Shown here: positions 34,855-46,465 of the stretch, piece after piece
Position numbering within the stretch: the stretch's first letter is position 1
How the letters are laid out: every line of letters begins with the position of its first letter
Position numbers and translations under genes: made by a program
The notes under the pieces: model-generated
Database searches by the model: none
Told to the model about the DNA's origin: nothing
Seen by the model: only the letters and a program-made list of their open reading frames with translations
Source: DASQPA01 sp963756455
GTDB taxonomy: Bacteria; Acidobacteriota; Thermoanaerobaculia; Multivoradales; UBA5704
Assembly (NCBI GenBank): GCA_963756455.1
Contig: CAVWNC010000003.1
Span: forward strand, 682,001 to 746,000
Direction of reading: 5' to 3'
DNA length: 64,000 nt

Positions 34855-36211
34855 GAGCATAGCGGTCGTGGCGAAGCGCGAGTACCTGCAGCGGGTTCGG
34901 GGCAAGGGGTTCTGGATCGCCACCCTCGTCCTCCCCGTCTTCCTGGCCGCGGTGACGATCCTGCCGTCGCTCCTCCTCTCGAAGTCGGAGACCCGCCAGA
35001 AGGTGGTGGTGGTCGACGCTACGGGCCAGGTGGCCGGCGAGCTCCAGTCGGTGCTCGCGGCGCGCGCGGCGGCGGCATCGACGGCATCGGCGGCATCGAC
35101 CGCGTCCGCGCCTCCCTCGGTCGCGCAGAATCAGTCCCCTCTGGGGAGCAACCGGTCCCGCAACGGCGGCAAGGCGAGCTTCGACCTCACGGTCGAGCCG
35201 CCGCTCCCCGGCCGGGCGGCCCAGCGGGAGGATCTCGACCGCCGGGTGCGAGCAGGCACGATCGACGCCTGGATCGGGGTCGATCCCGAGGGGCTCGCCG
35301 CCAACCACATCGAATACCACGCTCGGAACGTCTCGAACTTCGTCACCCAGGAGGTGCTCAAGGACAGCCTCTCGACGGCGGTCCGCCGGGTGCGCCTGCG
35401 CCAGGCGGGTTTCGACCCCGAGCGGATCGGCGCGCTCACCCAGCCGGTCGACCTCGACACGGTGAAGATCGGCAAGGTGGGGAGCCGCTCCGAGGAGAGC
35501 ATGGCCGAGTTCGCCTTCGCCTACGCGCTCTTCATGATGCTCTACATGGTGATCGCCATCTGGGGACAGCAGGTGATGACCGGGGTGCTGGAGGAGAAGG
35601 GCTCGCGCATCGTCGAGGTGCTGGTCGCGAGCGTCCGTCCGTTCGACCTCCTGATGGGGAAGCTCGTCGGCATCTGCTGCCTGGGTCTCACCCAGATCAC
35701 CATCTGGTTCGCCACCCTGATCGCCTTGACGGCGCCGGGCATCGTCGCCTCGATCGCCTTCCTGCCCGCCGGGATGCACCTGCCGACTGTGACGCTCGCC
35801 CTGGCGGTCAATTTCGCGATCTTCTTCGTCCTCGGCTTCTTCGTCTACGCCACCTTCTACGCCGCGATCGGCGCCGCCTTCAACAACCTCCAGGAAGCCC
35901 AGCAGGTGGCGGCCTTCATCGTCTTCTTCCTCATCGCCCCGCTCTTCATCATGTTCCGCATCATCAACGACCCGGACTCGACACTCGCCGTCGTCTCCTC
36001 GCTCATCCCCCCCTTCACCCCGCTCTTGATGACGCTCCGCATCGCCCTCCAGCCGCCACCGCTCTGGCAGCTCCTCCTCTCCTACGTCCTCACCCTCTCC
36101 TTCATCGCGGGCATGATCTGGCTCGCCGCCCGGATCTACCGCATCGGCATCCTCATGTACGGCAAGAAGCCGACGATCCAGGAGATCTGGCGCTGGGTGC
36201 GGTACGCGTGA
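34844..36211 (+). CDS. ABC transporter permease (NatB-like, ABC2 type)
   Basis: The 455-residue permease has an N-terminal helix (FWIATLVLPVFLAAVTILPS) and a periplasmic domain of about 170 residues. Five more helices follow from about 220 onward, including the ABC2-membrane motif VTGVLEEKGSRIVEVLVASV. This is the usual layout for NatB exporters. An Ala/Thr/Ser low-complexity patch (AAAASTASAASTASAPPS) at about 76-93 interrupts the periplasmic domain. ATG 34844 lies inside the ATPase gene, so subunits are coupled. Confidence 0.92.
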   Translation: MQLESIAVVAKREYLQRVRGKGFWIATLVLPVFLAAVTILPSLLLSKSETRQKVVVVDATGQVAGELQSVLAARAAAASTASAASTASAPPSVAQNQSPLGSNRSRNGGKASFDLTVEPPLPGRAAQREDLDRRVRAGTIDAWIGVDPEGLAANHIEYHARNVSNFVTQEVLKDSLSTAVRRVRLRQAGFDPERIGALTQPVDLDTVKIGKVGSRSEESMAEFAFAYALFMMLYMVIAIWGQQVMTGVLEEKGSRIVEVLVASVRPFDLLMGKLVGICCLGLTQITIWFATLIALTAPGIVASIAFLPAGMHLPTVTLALAVNFAIFFVLGFFVYATFYAAIGAAFNNLQEAQQVAAFIVFFLIAPLFIMFRIINDPDSTLAVVSSLIPPFTPLLMTLRIALQPPPLWQLLLSYVLTLSFIAGMIWLAARIYRIGILMYGKKPTIQEIWRWVRYA

Positions 36212-36268
36212 GGAGTTTCCACCGGGGCTCCGCTACAATGGCCGCGACCGATTGGACGCGGAGCCCCC

Positions 36269-37069
36269 TTGTATAGCCGTAACGCCCCACCCGGACGCAC
36301 GATCTTGGACGTTGGCGGCATGGGTCCGCCGCCGAAGGACGTCCTCGTCCTCCTGGCGGTGGTGTTCGTCACCTTCTCGCTCCAGTTCTTCATCCCCGGG
36401 GTCGTGAATTTGTTCCGTCTCACCCCCGCGGTGTGGCGCGTCGGTTTCGTTTGGCAGCTCGCGACCTATCCGTTCGTCGGCTATGGCGCGCCGAGCTTCT
36501 GGTTTCTGCTCCAGCTGCTGATCCTCTTTCTCTTCGCCCGCGACGTCTTCCTCCAACTGGGGCGGCGTCACTTCTGGCGGATGATCGTCCTCGCCGGGGT
36601 GGCGGCGGGAGCGGTCGCCCTCCTCGTGCAAGCGGTCCTGAGCCGTGGCGCCGCCGCCGACCTCTCCGGCTCCATCCCGTTCCCCCTGATGCAGGGGCAG
36701 CTCACGCTGACGTCGATCATCGTGGCGGCCTTCGCCACCATGAACCGGCGGGCGACGATCTATCTGTTCTTCGTCCTGCCGATCCAGGCGCGTTGGTTCC
36801 TCGGGCTCAAGATCCTCTTCGCCTTCATGGGATTCCTCCAGACCCGCGACCTCGCCGGGTTCCTGGGCATCTGTACCGCCGTAGGATTTACCTACCTCTA
36901 TCTCACGAGGAGTGGGATGCGGCGGGGCTTCCGGGATTATCGGCTGCGGCTCCAGCGCTGGCTCCTCCAGCGCAAGATGGACCGCATGCGGAAGAAGAGC
37001 GGCCTGCGGGTGGTCCCCGGTGCGGGGGAGGTCAAGAAGGGGCCCTGGTCCTCGGACCGCATTCACTAG
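36269..37069 (+). CDS. Rhomboid-like membrane protein, apparently lacking the catalytic serine motif
   Basis: The 266-residue protein has about six membrane helices. The region VWQLATYPFVGYGAPSFWFL resembles the 'W...TY.F.H' loop of rhomboid/Derlin-like proteins, and NRRATIYLFFVLPIQARWFL matches the later part of the family. No GxSG catalytic motif is present where it would be expected (helix around SIPFPLMQGQLTLTS), so it is probably a pseudoprotease. The C-terminus is strongly basic (RLQRWLLQRKMDRMRKK). The start (probably TTG 36269) is uncertain. It converges with mltA, overlapping by 4 bp. Confidence 0.65.
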   Translation: MYSRNAPPGRTILDVGGMGPPPKDVLVLLAVVFVTFSLQFFIPGVVNLFRLTPAVWRVGFVWQLATYPFVGYGAPSFWFLLQLLILFLFARDVFLQLGRRHFWRMIVLAGVAAGAVALLVQAVLSRGAAADLSGSIPFPLMQGQLTLTSIIVAAFATMNRRATIYLFFVLPIQARWFLGLKILFAFMGFLQTRDLAGFLGICTAVGFTYLYLTRSGMRRGFRDYRLRLQRWLLQRKMDRMRKKSGLRVVPGAGEVKKGPWSSDRIH

Positions 37070-38298
37070 CGTCCTGTCGATAGCCGGGCGGCGACGCTCT
37101 TCGGCAGGAGGAGCCAGATCCTCCCCGGGTTCTTCATCCGGCCGGCGATCGAAGCCGCCGCCTCGTCGTGCCCCCAGAAGACGTCTCCCCGCACCGGCCC
37201 GGTGATGGCGCCGCCGGTGTCCTGGGCGATGAGAAGCCGCCGGAGCGGTCGGTCCGGCGTTTTCTCGCTCGCTGCGGTGGCCACGGTGGCCGCGGGCGCT
37301 GTGCCGTCGAGCCAGACCGGCACGCCTAAAGGCAGGTACTTAAGATCGACGGCGAGCGAGCGCCCGGGGGTGAGGGGCGCTCCCTCGGCGCCCAGCGGTC
37401 CCTCGCCTTTCAGCTCCTCGAAAAAGACATAGGAGCGATTCCGTCCCAGAACCTGGGGAGCTTCCCGGGGATGGGCGAGGAGCCAGGCGCGGATCGACTG
37501 GAGGGAGACCGCCTCTTTCTTCAAGGCCCCGCGCTCGATGAGGTCATGGCCGATGGCGAAGTAGGGCTGGCCGTTCTGGGCTGCGTAGCCCACCCGCAGC
37601 ACGCCACCTTCGGCGAGCTCGATCCGGCCCGAGCCCTGGATCTCCAGGAAGAAGGCGTCGATCGGATCGTCCACCCAGGCGATCTCCAGTCCCCGACCGG
37701 CGAGCGCCCCCTTCTGGATCGCCGTCCGGTCCGGATAGGGCAGGAGCGCCCGATCCTCCACCTTCCCGGCGATCCGTCGCCCCTTCCAATCGTCGCGAAA
37801 GAGCCCTAGATCGACCGTCACGAGCTCCGGAGGCCGCCGGTAGAGGGGAACCGTGTAGCGAGAGCTCGGCCGGCGACTCCCATGGAGGGTCGGCTCGTAG
37901 TATCCGGTGAAAAGCCCCGTCCGCTCGCCATGGTTGCTCGCCGCGACCGGCGTGAGCCTCATCTCGAAGAAGCTCCGCGCCGCCCCCCGCTCCCCACCTG
38001 GAACCTTCGCCGCCTCCACGCACTCGTCCCGCCACTCGGCGAGAGTCCCCAGAGCCTCCGCGGAGCGGCTCTTCTCGCGCTCGATCCGCGCGCAAGACTT
38101 CAAAAACGTGGAGAGCGCCGCCTCGACCGCATCCTCCCGCCATCCGGGAAGATCGGAGAAGCGGCTCGGAACCAGCACCAGGCGATCCGGCTCCGGCTTT
38201 CCGGCATGGCCTCGGAAGCGCAGGACGAGCCAGATCCCCAGGGCGAGGAGCAGGAGAACCAAGAGAGCGAAGAAGAGGATCTTCTGGCGACGGGTCAT
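37066..38298 (-). CDS. mltA: Membrane-bound lytic transglycosylase A
   Basis: The 410-residue protein has an N-terminal hydrophobic segment (FFALLVLLLLALGIWLVLRF) and the MltA domain (GLFTGYYEPTLHGSRR; GKVEDRALLPYPDRTAIQKG; IQGSGRIELAEGGVLRVGYA). A 3D domain follows at the C-terminus, with the catalytic Asp region LLIAQDTGGAITGPVRGDVF. It cleaves peptidoglycan glycan strands to 1,6-anhydro products. There is no lipobox, so anchoring is by the uncleaved N-terminal helix. The stop overlaps the rhomboid-like gene's stop on the other strand. Confidence 0.93.
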   Translation of the reverse strand: MTRRQKILFFALLVLLLLALGIWLVLRFRGHAGKPEPDRLVLVPSRFSDLPGWREDAVEAALSTFLKSCARIEREKSRSAEALGTLAEWRDECVEAAKVPGGERGAARSFFEMRLTPVAASNHGERTGLFTGYYEPTLHGSRRPSSRYTVPLYRRPPELVTVDLGLFRDDWKGRRIAGKVEDRALLPYPDRTAIQKGALAGRGLEIAWVDDPIDAFFLEIQGSGRIELAEGGVLRVGYAAQNGQPYFAIGHDLIERGALKKEAVSLQSIRAWLLAHPREAPQVLGRNRSYVFFEELKGEGPLGAEGAPLTPGRSLAVDLKYLPLGVPVWLDGTAPAATVATAASEKTPDRPLRRLLIAQDTGGAITGPVRGDVFWGHDEAAASIAGRMKNPGRIWLLLPKSVAARLSTGR

Positions 38299-38418
38299 CA
38301 GTTCCAGCCCACGGATGTCAGGGCGCCACGCGGGGAGTGCAGCTTACCAGCAGGCTCCGAGCAGGAGCTCGTCGTCAGGAATGTGCTACGCTTTGTGGGT
38401 ACATTTAAAGGAGTCGCC

Positions 38419-38760
38419 ATGGAACCCTTAGACATCTTTACGGTTCGTGATCTGCGGCAGCGTTCAGGTGAGCTGCTCCGCGAGGCGGAGGAAGGTCGGC
38501 TAACTCTGATCACGAAACATGGCAGGCCCGCCATTCTCGCGCTGCCCTTCGACGAGCGTCTGCTCGCCCACGGGGTGAATCGAGCACTGGCACTCCACCT
38601 GTTCGAGGCTGGGCAGGTAAGCCTCGCCCAGGCCGCAAAGATCGCCTCGATCTCAATCGAGGAATTCATCGAGCTGCTGGGCCAGGCCGGAATACCCGCG
38701 GTCGACTACGATCCCGCCGAGCTTGCCGAGGAGGTCGAGGTCCGACCGGCCCGCCATTGA
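38419..38760 (+). CDS. Antitoxin: Phd/YefM-like plus UPF0175-like helix
   Basis: The 113-residue protein starts MEPLDIFTVRDLRQRSGELL and continues AEEGRLTLITKHGRPAILAL, the Phd/YefM DNA-binding fold. The second half (LFEAGQVSLAQAAKIASISI, then EEFIELLGQAGIPAVDYDP) matches the UPF0175 helix-turn-helix antitoxin end. AAAGGAG sits seven bases before ATG 38419. It should neutralise the downstream PIN protein and repress the operon. The last bases overlap the toxin start (TTGA). Confidence 0.88.
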   Translation: MEPLDIFTVRDLRQRSGELLREAEEGRLTLITKHGRPAILALPFDERLLAHGVNRALALHLFEAGQVSLAQAAKIASISIEEFIELLGQAGIPAVDYDPAELAEEVEVRPARH

Positions 38761-39266
38761 TCATCGCCGACGCGGGTCCGCTCATCGGCTTGGCGCGGAT
38801 CGATCATCTCTCGATCCTGAAAGATCTGTACGGCGGGATTCTGATTCCACCAGCGGTTGCCGCCGAGCTGGAGTTGTCGAAGGGCCGTCCTGGCTCCCGT
38901 CTGCTCGCCATCGCTCTGGAGGACGGCTGGATTCAACTCGAAACCCCCGACCGTGCCGAAGGTCTGCGTTCCTTGAGGCTTTTTCTGGATGCTGGAGAGG
39001 CCGAAGCCATACTGCTGGCCGAGAAGCATCCGGGCGATCCGCTGCTCATGGATGAGAAGCGCGGGCGTTCGGTAGCCAGAAACCGAGGCATACCCTTCAT
39101 CGGAACCGGCGGAGTCCTCCTGATCGCCAAGCGGCAGGGTCAAATCGAGCGGGTTCTACCCATACTGGAGCGATTGGCCGAAGCGGGCTATCGCCTCGCG
39201 CCGGCCCTGCAACGGCAACTCGGCGAGTTGGCTGGCGAGCTCGATCCGTCCAGGTCCCAGGACTAA
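38757..39266 (+). CDS. DUF3368 PIN-like toxin
   Basis: The 169-residue protein begins IIADAGPLIGLARIDHLSIL with the first PIN-fold Asp, has an Ala-Glu-Ala-Glu motif (LDAGEAEAILLAEKHPGD) and LLMDEKRGRSVARNRGIPFI, all standard for DUF3368 (COG2405). PIN toxins of this group are expected to cut RNA with divalent metal. Translation starts at TTG 38757, overlapping the antitoxin stop, which gives antitoxin-first expression. It converges with the MATE gene with a 4-bp overlap. Confidence 0.88.
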   Translation: MIIADAGPLIGLARIDHLSILKDLYGGILIPPAVAAELELSKGRPGSRLLAIALEDGWIQLETPDRAEGLRSLRLFLDAGEAEAILLAEKHPGDPLLMDEKRGRSVARNRGIPFIGTGGVLLIAKRQGQIERVLPILERLAEAGYRLAPALQRQLGELAGELDPSRSQD

Positions 39267-40615
39267 ACCTCCCCCACCCGCGCGATGTTCCCCCGGAACC
39301 GCCGCGCGATGCGAGCGAGGAGGAGGAGCGCCACGATGACGATGCCTAAGGTGAGCCCCCACCAGAGGCCGCGCGGTCCGAAGCCGAGGCGGAAGGTGAG
39401 GAGGGCTCCGAGCGGAAGCCCGAGGACCCAGTAGCCCACGAGGGCGACGATGGCGGGGATGTGGGTGTCGGCCGCGCCGCGAAGGATTCCGGCTCCCACC
39501 ACCTGGACGCCGTCGAAGACCTGGAAGGCGGCGGCGATGGGGAGGAGGGTGGCACCCATGGCGAGAACTCCGGGGTCGGCGCTGTAGAGAGAAGCGAGAA
39601 ACCGCGGCGCGAGCGCGAAGAGGAGCCCGAAAAGGCTCATCACCCCGGCTCCCAGGCCCAGACAGACGACGGCGGCGCGACGGGCGCCCGGCATGTCGCC
39701 GCGGCCGATGGCGTTGCCCACCCGGGTGGACGCGGCGGCCCCCACCCCCATCGGCACCATGAAGGAGAGGGCCGAGAGGTTGAGGGTGATCTGGTGGCCC
39801 GCGAGCTCGTTCACCCCGAGCCGGCCCATGAGCAGAGCGACCGTGGTGAACACCCAGAGCTCCAGCGAGTGGTGGACCCCGATCGGCATCCCGAGCCTCA
39901 GATGATGCCCGTGCGCCCGCCAGGCGAAGGCGTGGCGGGTGAAGCCCCGGAAGTAGGGCCCCAGGGTCTTGCGGGCGGAGACGATGAGGATGGCGAGCAT
40001 GATCCAGCGGCCGATCGAGGTGGCATAGGCCGAGCCGGCGACGCCCAGTGCGGGCACGCCGAGGTGGCCGAAGATGAGGACGTAGTCGCCCACGAAATTG
40101 ACCAGGTTCCCCACCAGCATGGCGACGACCGCCGGCCGCACGACGCTCATCGCCTGGAGCGTCTGCCGGAGGACGACGAAGAGGAGAAAGGGGAGGACGC
40201 CGGGAATGCTGCCGCGGATGAAGGCGGTGGCGCCCGAGACGAGCCCGGCGGGCTCGCCCAGGACGGAGAGGAACCGGCGGACGTTCCAAAAGATGAGAAT
40301 GAGGGGGACCGAAAGGGCGAAGGCGAGGACCAGGCCGCGCTCCAGGTGCGCCGAGACCGCCTCCCGGTCCTCGGCTCCGTGCGCCTGGGACACCAGCGGA
40401 TCGATCGCCATCAGCACCCCCACGGCTCCCACCAGGAGGCTGAAGCTCACCGCATCGCCCAGGGCACCGGCGGCGAGCGCCCCGGCCGAGACCCGGCCGA
40501 GCATCATCGTATCGACCACCCCCATGAACATGAGGCCGAGTTGCACGGCGACGACCGGCAGGGCGAGCCGGACGACCGGGCCCACCTCCCGCCCCAGGCG
40601 GGCACGCCGCTTCAC
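39263..40615 (-). CDS. MATE-family efflux transporter
   Basis: The protein has about 450 residues and twelve predicted membrane helices. The N-terminal half has VVAVQLGLMFMGVVDTMMLG and the second half SLELWVFTTVALLMGRLGVN, then GVGAAASTRVGNAIGRGDMP, the paired MatE domains. It exports cationic compounds using a sodium or proton gradient. The start is set at GTG 40615; a longer frame would run through the tRNA gene and is rejected. The predicted ribosome-binding site is weak. Confidence 0.92.
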   Translation of the reverse strand: MKRRARLGREVGPVVRLALPVVAVQLGLMFMGVVDTMMLGRVSAGALAAGALGDAVSFSLLVGAVGVLMAIDPLVSQAHGAEDREAVSAHLERGLVLAFALSVPLILIFWNVRRFLSVLGEPAGLVSGATAFIRGSIPGVLPFLLFVVLRQTLQAMSVVRPAVVAMLVGNLVNFVGDYVLIFGHLGVPALGVAGSAYATSIGRWIMLAILIVSARKTLGPYFRGFTRHAFAWRAHGHHLRLGMPIGVHHSLELWVFTTVALLMGRLGVNELAGHQITLNLSALSFMVPMGVGAAASTRVGNAIGRGDMPGARRAAVVCLGLGAGVMSLFGLLFALAPRFLASLYSADPGVLAMGATLLPIAAAFQVFDGVQVVGAGILRGAADTHIPAIVALVGYWVLGLPLGALLTFRLGFGPRGLWWGLTLGIVIVALLLLARIARRFRGNIARVGEV

Positions 40616-40699
40616 GGCCGCACCGCCGGGAGAGAGACCCTGGACAGGGTGCCTGCAAAAGCTCGGAATCGCACGGAGGAACGCGGTGGGAGGAGCGGT

Positions 40700-40775
40700 T
40701 GGTAGCGCATACGGGATTCGAACCCGTGTTACCGGCGTGAGAGGCCGGCGTCCTGGACCCCTAGACGAATGCGCC
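40700..40775 (-). tRNA. tRNA-Glu (anticodon CTC)
   Basis: The minus strand folds as a full cloverleaf. The acceptor stem is GGCGCAT/ATGCGCT and the D arm holds GTCTAGGGGTCCAGGAC. The anticodon stem CCGGC/GCCGG carries loop CTCTCAC, reading CTC. The T arm reads ACGGGTTCGAATCCCGT. The 3' CCA is encoded at 40700-40702. It lies 84 bp upstream of the MATE start, in the same direction. Confidence 0.96.
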
Positions 40776-40941
40776 ACGCGTCCTTAAGACCGGCGCAGGG
40801 TAACACAGCCGCGCTCCCGGGTTCAACCCGCACCCCTGAACGACTGAACGCCGACCCTGGGGCGCCGGGGCGGGCCGGCTCCGCTTGTAGTAGGGTAGGG
40901 GTCTGCTCGCCCGGCTCCCTCGCCGCGCCCGAGGTTCTGTT

Positions 40942-42620
40942 TTGACCCTGAAGCTCGTCGCCACGATCGGAAATCAGACGGTCACCCTCCCCCGGGGACG
41001 CGTGCTCCTGGTCGGACGCTCGATCGCCTGCGACCTTCCGGTGCGCGATCCCAGCGTCTCGCGCCGGCATGCCGAGCTCGCGATCGACGCCCAGGGCGAG
41101 GGCCTGGCGGTGAGCGACCTCGAATCGATGAACGGCACCTTCGTCAACGGGGAACGGGTCACCCGGGCGATGGCGCGGCCGGGAGACCAGATCACCTTCG
41201 GCCGCTCGGTCTTCGAGCTCCGGGAGGAGGCGGAGGAGGCCGTGGCGGCCCCGGCGGAACCCGACGGCGGCCCCTTGGACGCCACGATCCTCCGCCGGAT
41301 GCCGATCTCCGGCTCGGCCGACATCGCGGCCCGGATCTCCGAGCCCCAGGGCCGTTCGCGCCTGCGCATCGGCGGCCAATCCCAGGAGGAGCGCCTGGCG
41401 CGGCGCCTCGCCCTCTTCCTGGATATCGCGAAAGAGCTCTCCGGCCAGCCCGACCTCGACCGCCTGCTCGCCAAGGTGGTCGACCTCACCTTCCAGGTGA
41501 TGAGCGTCGACCGGGTGGCCCTCCTCCTGCTCACCCCCACGGGCGAGCTCGTCCCCCGGGTCTCGTTCTCCCGGACCGACGGCCGCGGTGCCGACTGGCC
41601 GGTGCCCGAGGCCCTCGCCCGGGAGGCGATCGCCGAACGCACCGCCCTCCTGATCGAGAACGCTCCCACCGACGACCGTTTCGACTCCGGCGACCGCTCC
41701 TCGACCGCCGAAAGTGCCGAGCGGTCGAACGTCCAGAGCGCCATGTGCGCCCCCCTCCTGGCGAGCGAGGGGAGCGCGCTCGGGCTTCTCTACCTGGACA
41801 GCCTGACGGCGCCGAGCTCCTTCTCCGATGAGGATCTGGAGTTCCTCTCGTCGTTTTCAAGCATCGTCTCGGTGGCGATCGAGAACAGCCGGCTGGTCGA
41901 GCGGGTGCGGCGGGAAGCCCTGGTGCTGTCGAACTTGAAGCGCTACTTCGCCCCGGAGCTGGCGGAGGAGATCGCCGCCCAGGTAGGCGAGATCCGGCTC
42001 GGCGGGGTGAAACGCCAGGCGGTCGTCCTCTTCGCCGACATCCGCGGCTTCACCGCGCTTTCCGAAGCCCTGTCGCCGGACGAGATCGCCTCGCTCTTGA
42101 ACGAATATTTCACCGAGATGGTCGAGATCGTCTTCGAGCACGGCGGCGCGCTCGACAAGTTCATGGGCGACGCCATGATGGCGATCTGGGGGGCGCCCCT
42201 CGCTCACCCCGACGATCCCGACCGCGCGGCGCGGGCGGCGATCGCGATGCAGCGCGGGCTTCTGCGCCTCAACGAGGCGTGGAGCGCCCAGGCCCGGCGC
42301 CCGCTCGCGGTGGGGATCGGCCTGCAGTCCGGCGAGGTCTTCGCCGGCAACATCGGGAGCGACCGCCGGCTCGAATACACGGTGATCGGCGACGCCGTCA
42401 ACACCGCCGCCCGGCTCTGCTCCGAGGCCGGCCCGGGGGAGATCCTTCTGGGCGAGACCCTCTACCAGGCCATCCAGGCCCCGCCGGCCGTCACCCCTCT
42501 CCCGCCGCTCCAGCTCAAGGGGAAGGCCCAGCCGGTGGCAGTCTATCGGGTGGAGTGGGGAGAGGCGCCCGGCGGCGGCCTGCCGCCGCCGGGTGAGATC
42601 GACCGCCTGGTCGGAAAAGC

Positions 42621-42624
<4 letters not shown>
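40942..42624 (+). CDS. FHA-GAF-adenylate cyclase (class III)
   Basis: The 560-residue protein contains an FHA domain (about 20-95; GRSIACDLPVRDPSVSRRHA and MNGTFVNGERV), a GAF domain (about 150-325) and a class III cyclase domain (about 350-550). The cyclase has FADIRGFTALSEAL (metal Asp), DKFMGDAMMAIWGAP (Lys and second metal Asp) and EYTVIGDAVNTAARLC (Asp, Asn, Arg). The Lys/Asp pair points to ATP rather than GTP. It should make cAMP in response to phosphopeptide binding by FHA, perhaps with a Ser/Thr kinase, and a GAF ligand. The start is TTG 40942. Confidence 0.92.
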
Positions 42625-45170
<2,546 letters not shown>

Positions 45171-45304
45171 GCAGTAGCTCCTCCGGTCCTCTGCCGTAAT
45201 GATGGGTGTGAGAGTCTAACATGGGGGGTCAAGAGGGGGGATCGGGGCCCCTCACAAGATCCGCCCGGTGCCTTTTCCCCGTAGGATGGAAGAAGGAGGA
45301 CACA

Positions 45305-45895
45305 ATGCCAAACCTCACGAAGAGATCCTTGAGAATGATGCTCACTGCTGCCGCGGCCCTGGCGGCCGGGCTCGCCCTGCCCACCCACGCCATCGCCCAG
45401 ACCGCCGCCGCGCCGGCCGCCCCGCCGAAGACCAAGACCGCCCTCTTCAACATGTACTGCTACTGGACCGGCGAGGCGACCCTCGACCGGGTGCCAGGGG
45501 TGGTGAAGACGCGGATCGGCGAGCTCTCCGGCGAGGTCGTGGAGGTCGAGTACGACCCGTCGAAGACGGACATCGGCAAGATGGCCGGAGCCTTGAAGAA
45601 GCAGGGAGGGTTCTACGCCTTCCTCTCCGACAACCCGATCGCCAAGGCGGAAGGGAAGAAGTACCTCCCCGAGGCCGAGATCAAGGACATTGAGCGCCGG
45701 CCGCGCTTCATCGAGTCGAAGTACAACCTCCACACGAGCCACCCCGACTTAGCCGCCCTCGATCTGACCGAACAGCAGGCGATGGCGCTCAACAGCTGGA
45801 GCTACTTCGGCGGCCCGATGCCGGACGTCCTGACGCCGGAGCAGAAGGAAAAGCTGGGGAAGATCCGCGAGCGGTTGGCTTCGAAGAACCGGTAG
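45305..45895 (+). CDS. Secreted MsrA-like protein
   Basis: The 196-residue protein has a signal peptide (MLTAAAALAAGLALPTHAIA) and one domain starting NMYCYWTGEATLDRVPGVVK, then TRIGELSGEVVEVEYDPSKT. This echoes the MsrA pattern 'GCFWG.E......GV..T..GY.GG....YE.V', keeping the Cys but with a shorter domain. It may be a periplasmic methionine sulfoxide reductase relative or a thiol/metal-binding protein; activity is not certain. AGGAGG is five bases before ATG 45305. The upstream gap is shared with the divergent OPT gene. Confidence 0.65.
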   Translation: MPNLTKRSLRMMLTAAAALAAGLALPTHAIAQTAAAPAAPPKTKTALFNMYCYWTGEATLDRVPGVVKTRIGELSGEVVEVEYDPSKTDIGKMAGALKKQGGFYAFLSDNPIAKAEGKKYLPEAEIKDIERRPRFIESKYNLHTSHPDLAALDLTEQQAMALNSWSYFGGPMPDVLTPEQKEKLGKIRERLASKNR

Positions 45896-45913
45896 GGGGC
45901 CGGCTGAGGCGCC

Positions 45914-45985
45914 TCAGGCCGCCGTCAGGTCGTCGTAGATCTCGACGAGAGCTTCTCCTCGCGTGTCAGTTCCTATCCTGTGTGC
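45914..45985 (-). pseudogene. Possible C-terminal gene remnant
   Basis: The minus strand reads RIGTDTRGEALVEIYDDLTA then A and stop, protein-like but with a stop codon only a few codons upstream. No start or ribosome-binding site exists. It may be the tail of a lost accessory gene. Confidence 0.25.
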
Positions 45986-45990
45986 TCACG

Positions 45991-46039
45991 ATGACCTTTC
46001 CTACCGTCATCCTGAGCGGAGCGAAGGATCTGGGCGGGG
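45991..46039. repeat. Second copy of the dispersed GTCATCCTGAGCGGAGCGAAGG repeat
   Basis: GACCTTTCCTACCGTCATCC is followed by TGAGCGGAGCGAAGGATCTG, matching 389-438 closely. Only one arm is present here, whereas the copy at 401-487 has both arms. Confidence 0.75.
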
Positions 46040-46084
46040 GAAATTGCGAATCGCCCCAGAAGATCACGCGGCGAGAATCGGGTG

Positions 46085-46457
46085 AGCAAGGCGTTGGCTC
46101 ACGAGCCGGAGGCTGGCCTGAGTGTCCTTGGGCTCAAGGGTCAGCCATCTCTCTTAAAGAAGAATCCGCTCAGCGGTCGATACTCGCCAAAGTATGCTCT
46201 TAGCCTCCCTCGCCGAGAAGCGCGACGCCAGATACCTCTCGAGGTTCGTCGGTTCGACCGCGATTGGCCTCTTCGACGCTGGTCTGAACTACGTGTGGAA
46301 CGAGGTCGTGCTCAATCTTCGCAAGAAAGCCGTTGTGTATGGCGTCGACCTGTTTTTTGACGCTGCGGTAGGAGGATCTGCTCGAGCAGCATACAGAGAT
46401 GAAGACGATCTTCAGGGCATTAAAGACGCCCGTGGTACGCTTCCCCAAGCGCTGTAG
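46085..46457 (+). pseudogene. Frameshifted and truncated unknown gene
   Basis: Two frames join into one protein-like text. The first (46085 to about 46195) reads LAHEPEAGLSVLGLKGQPSL then LKKNPLSGRYSPKYA. The second (about 46197-46457) reads LASLAEKRDARYLSRFVGST, AIGLFDAGLNYVWNEVVLNL and YGVDLFFDAAVGG, ending at a stop after KDARGTLPQAL. The frame change near 46195 and abrupt end suggest decay of a larger alpha-helical protein. The family is not recognised. Confidence 0.5.
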
Positions 46458-46465
46458 GAGCCCTC

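Noticed and set aside
39263..40777. Longer MATE protein starting upstream of 40615
   Set aside because: The extension would translate through the tRNA-Glu gene.
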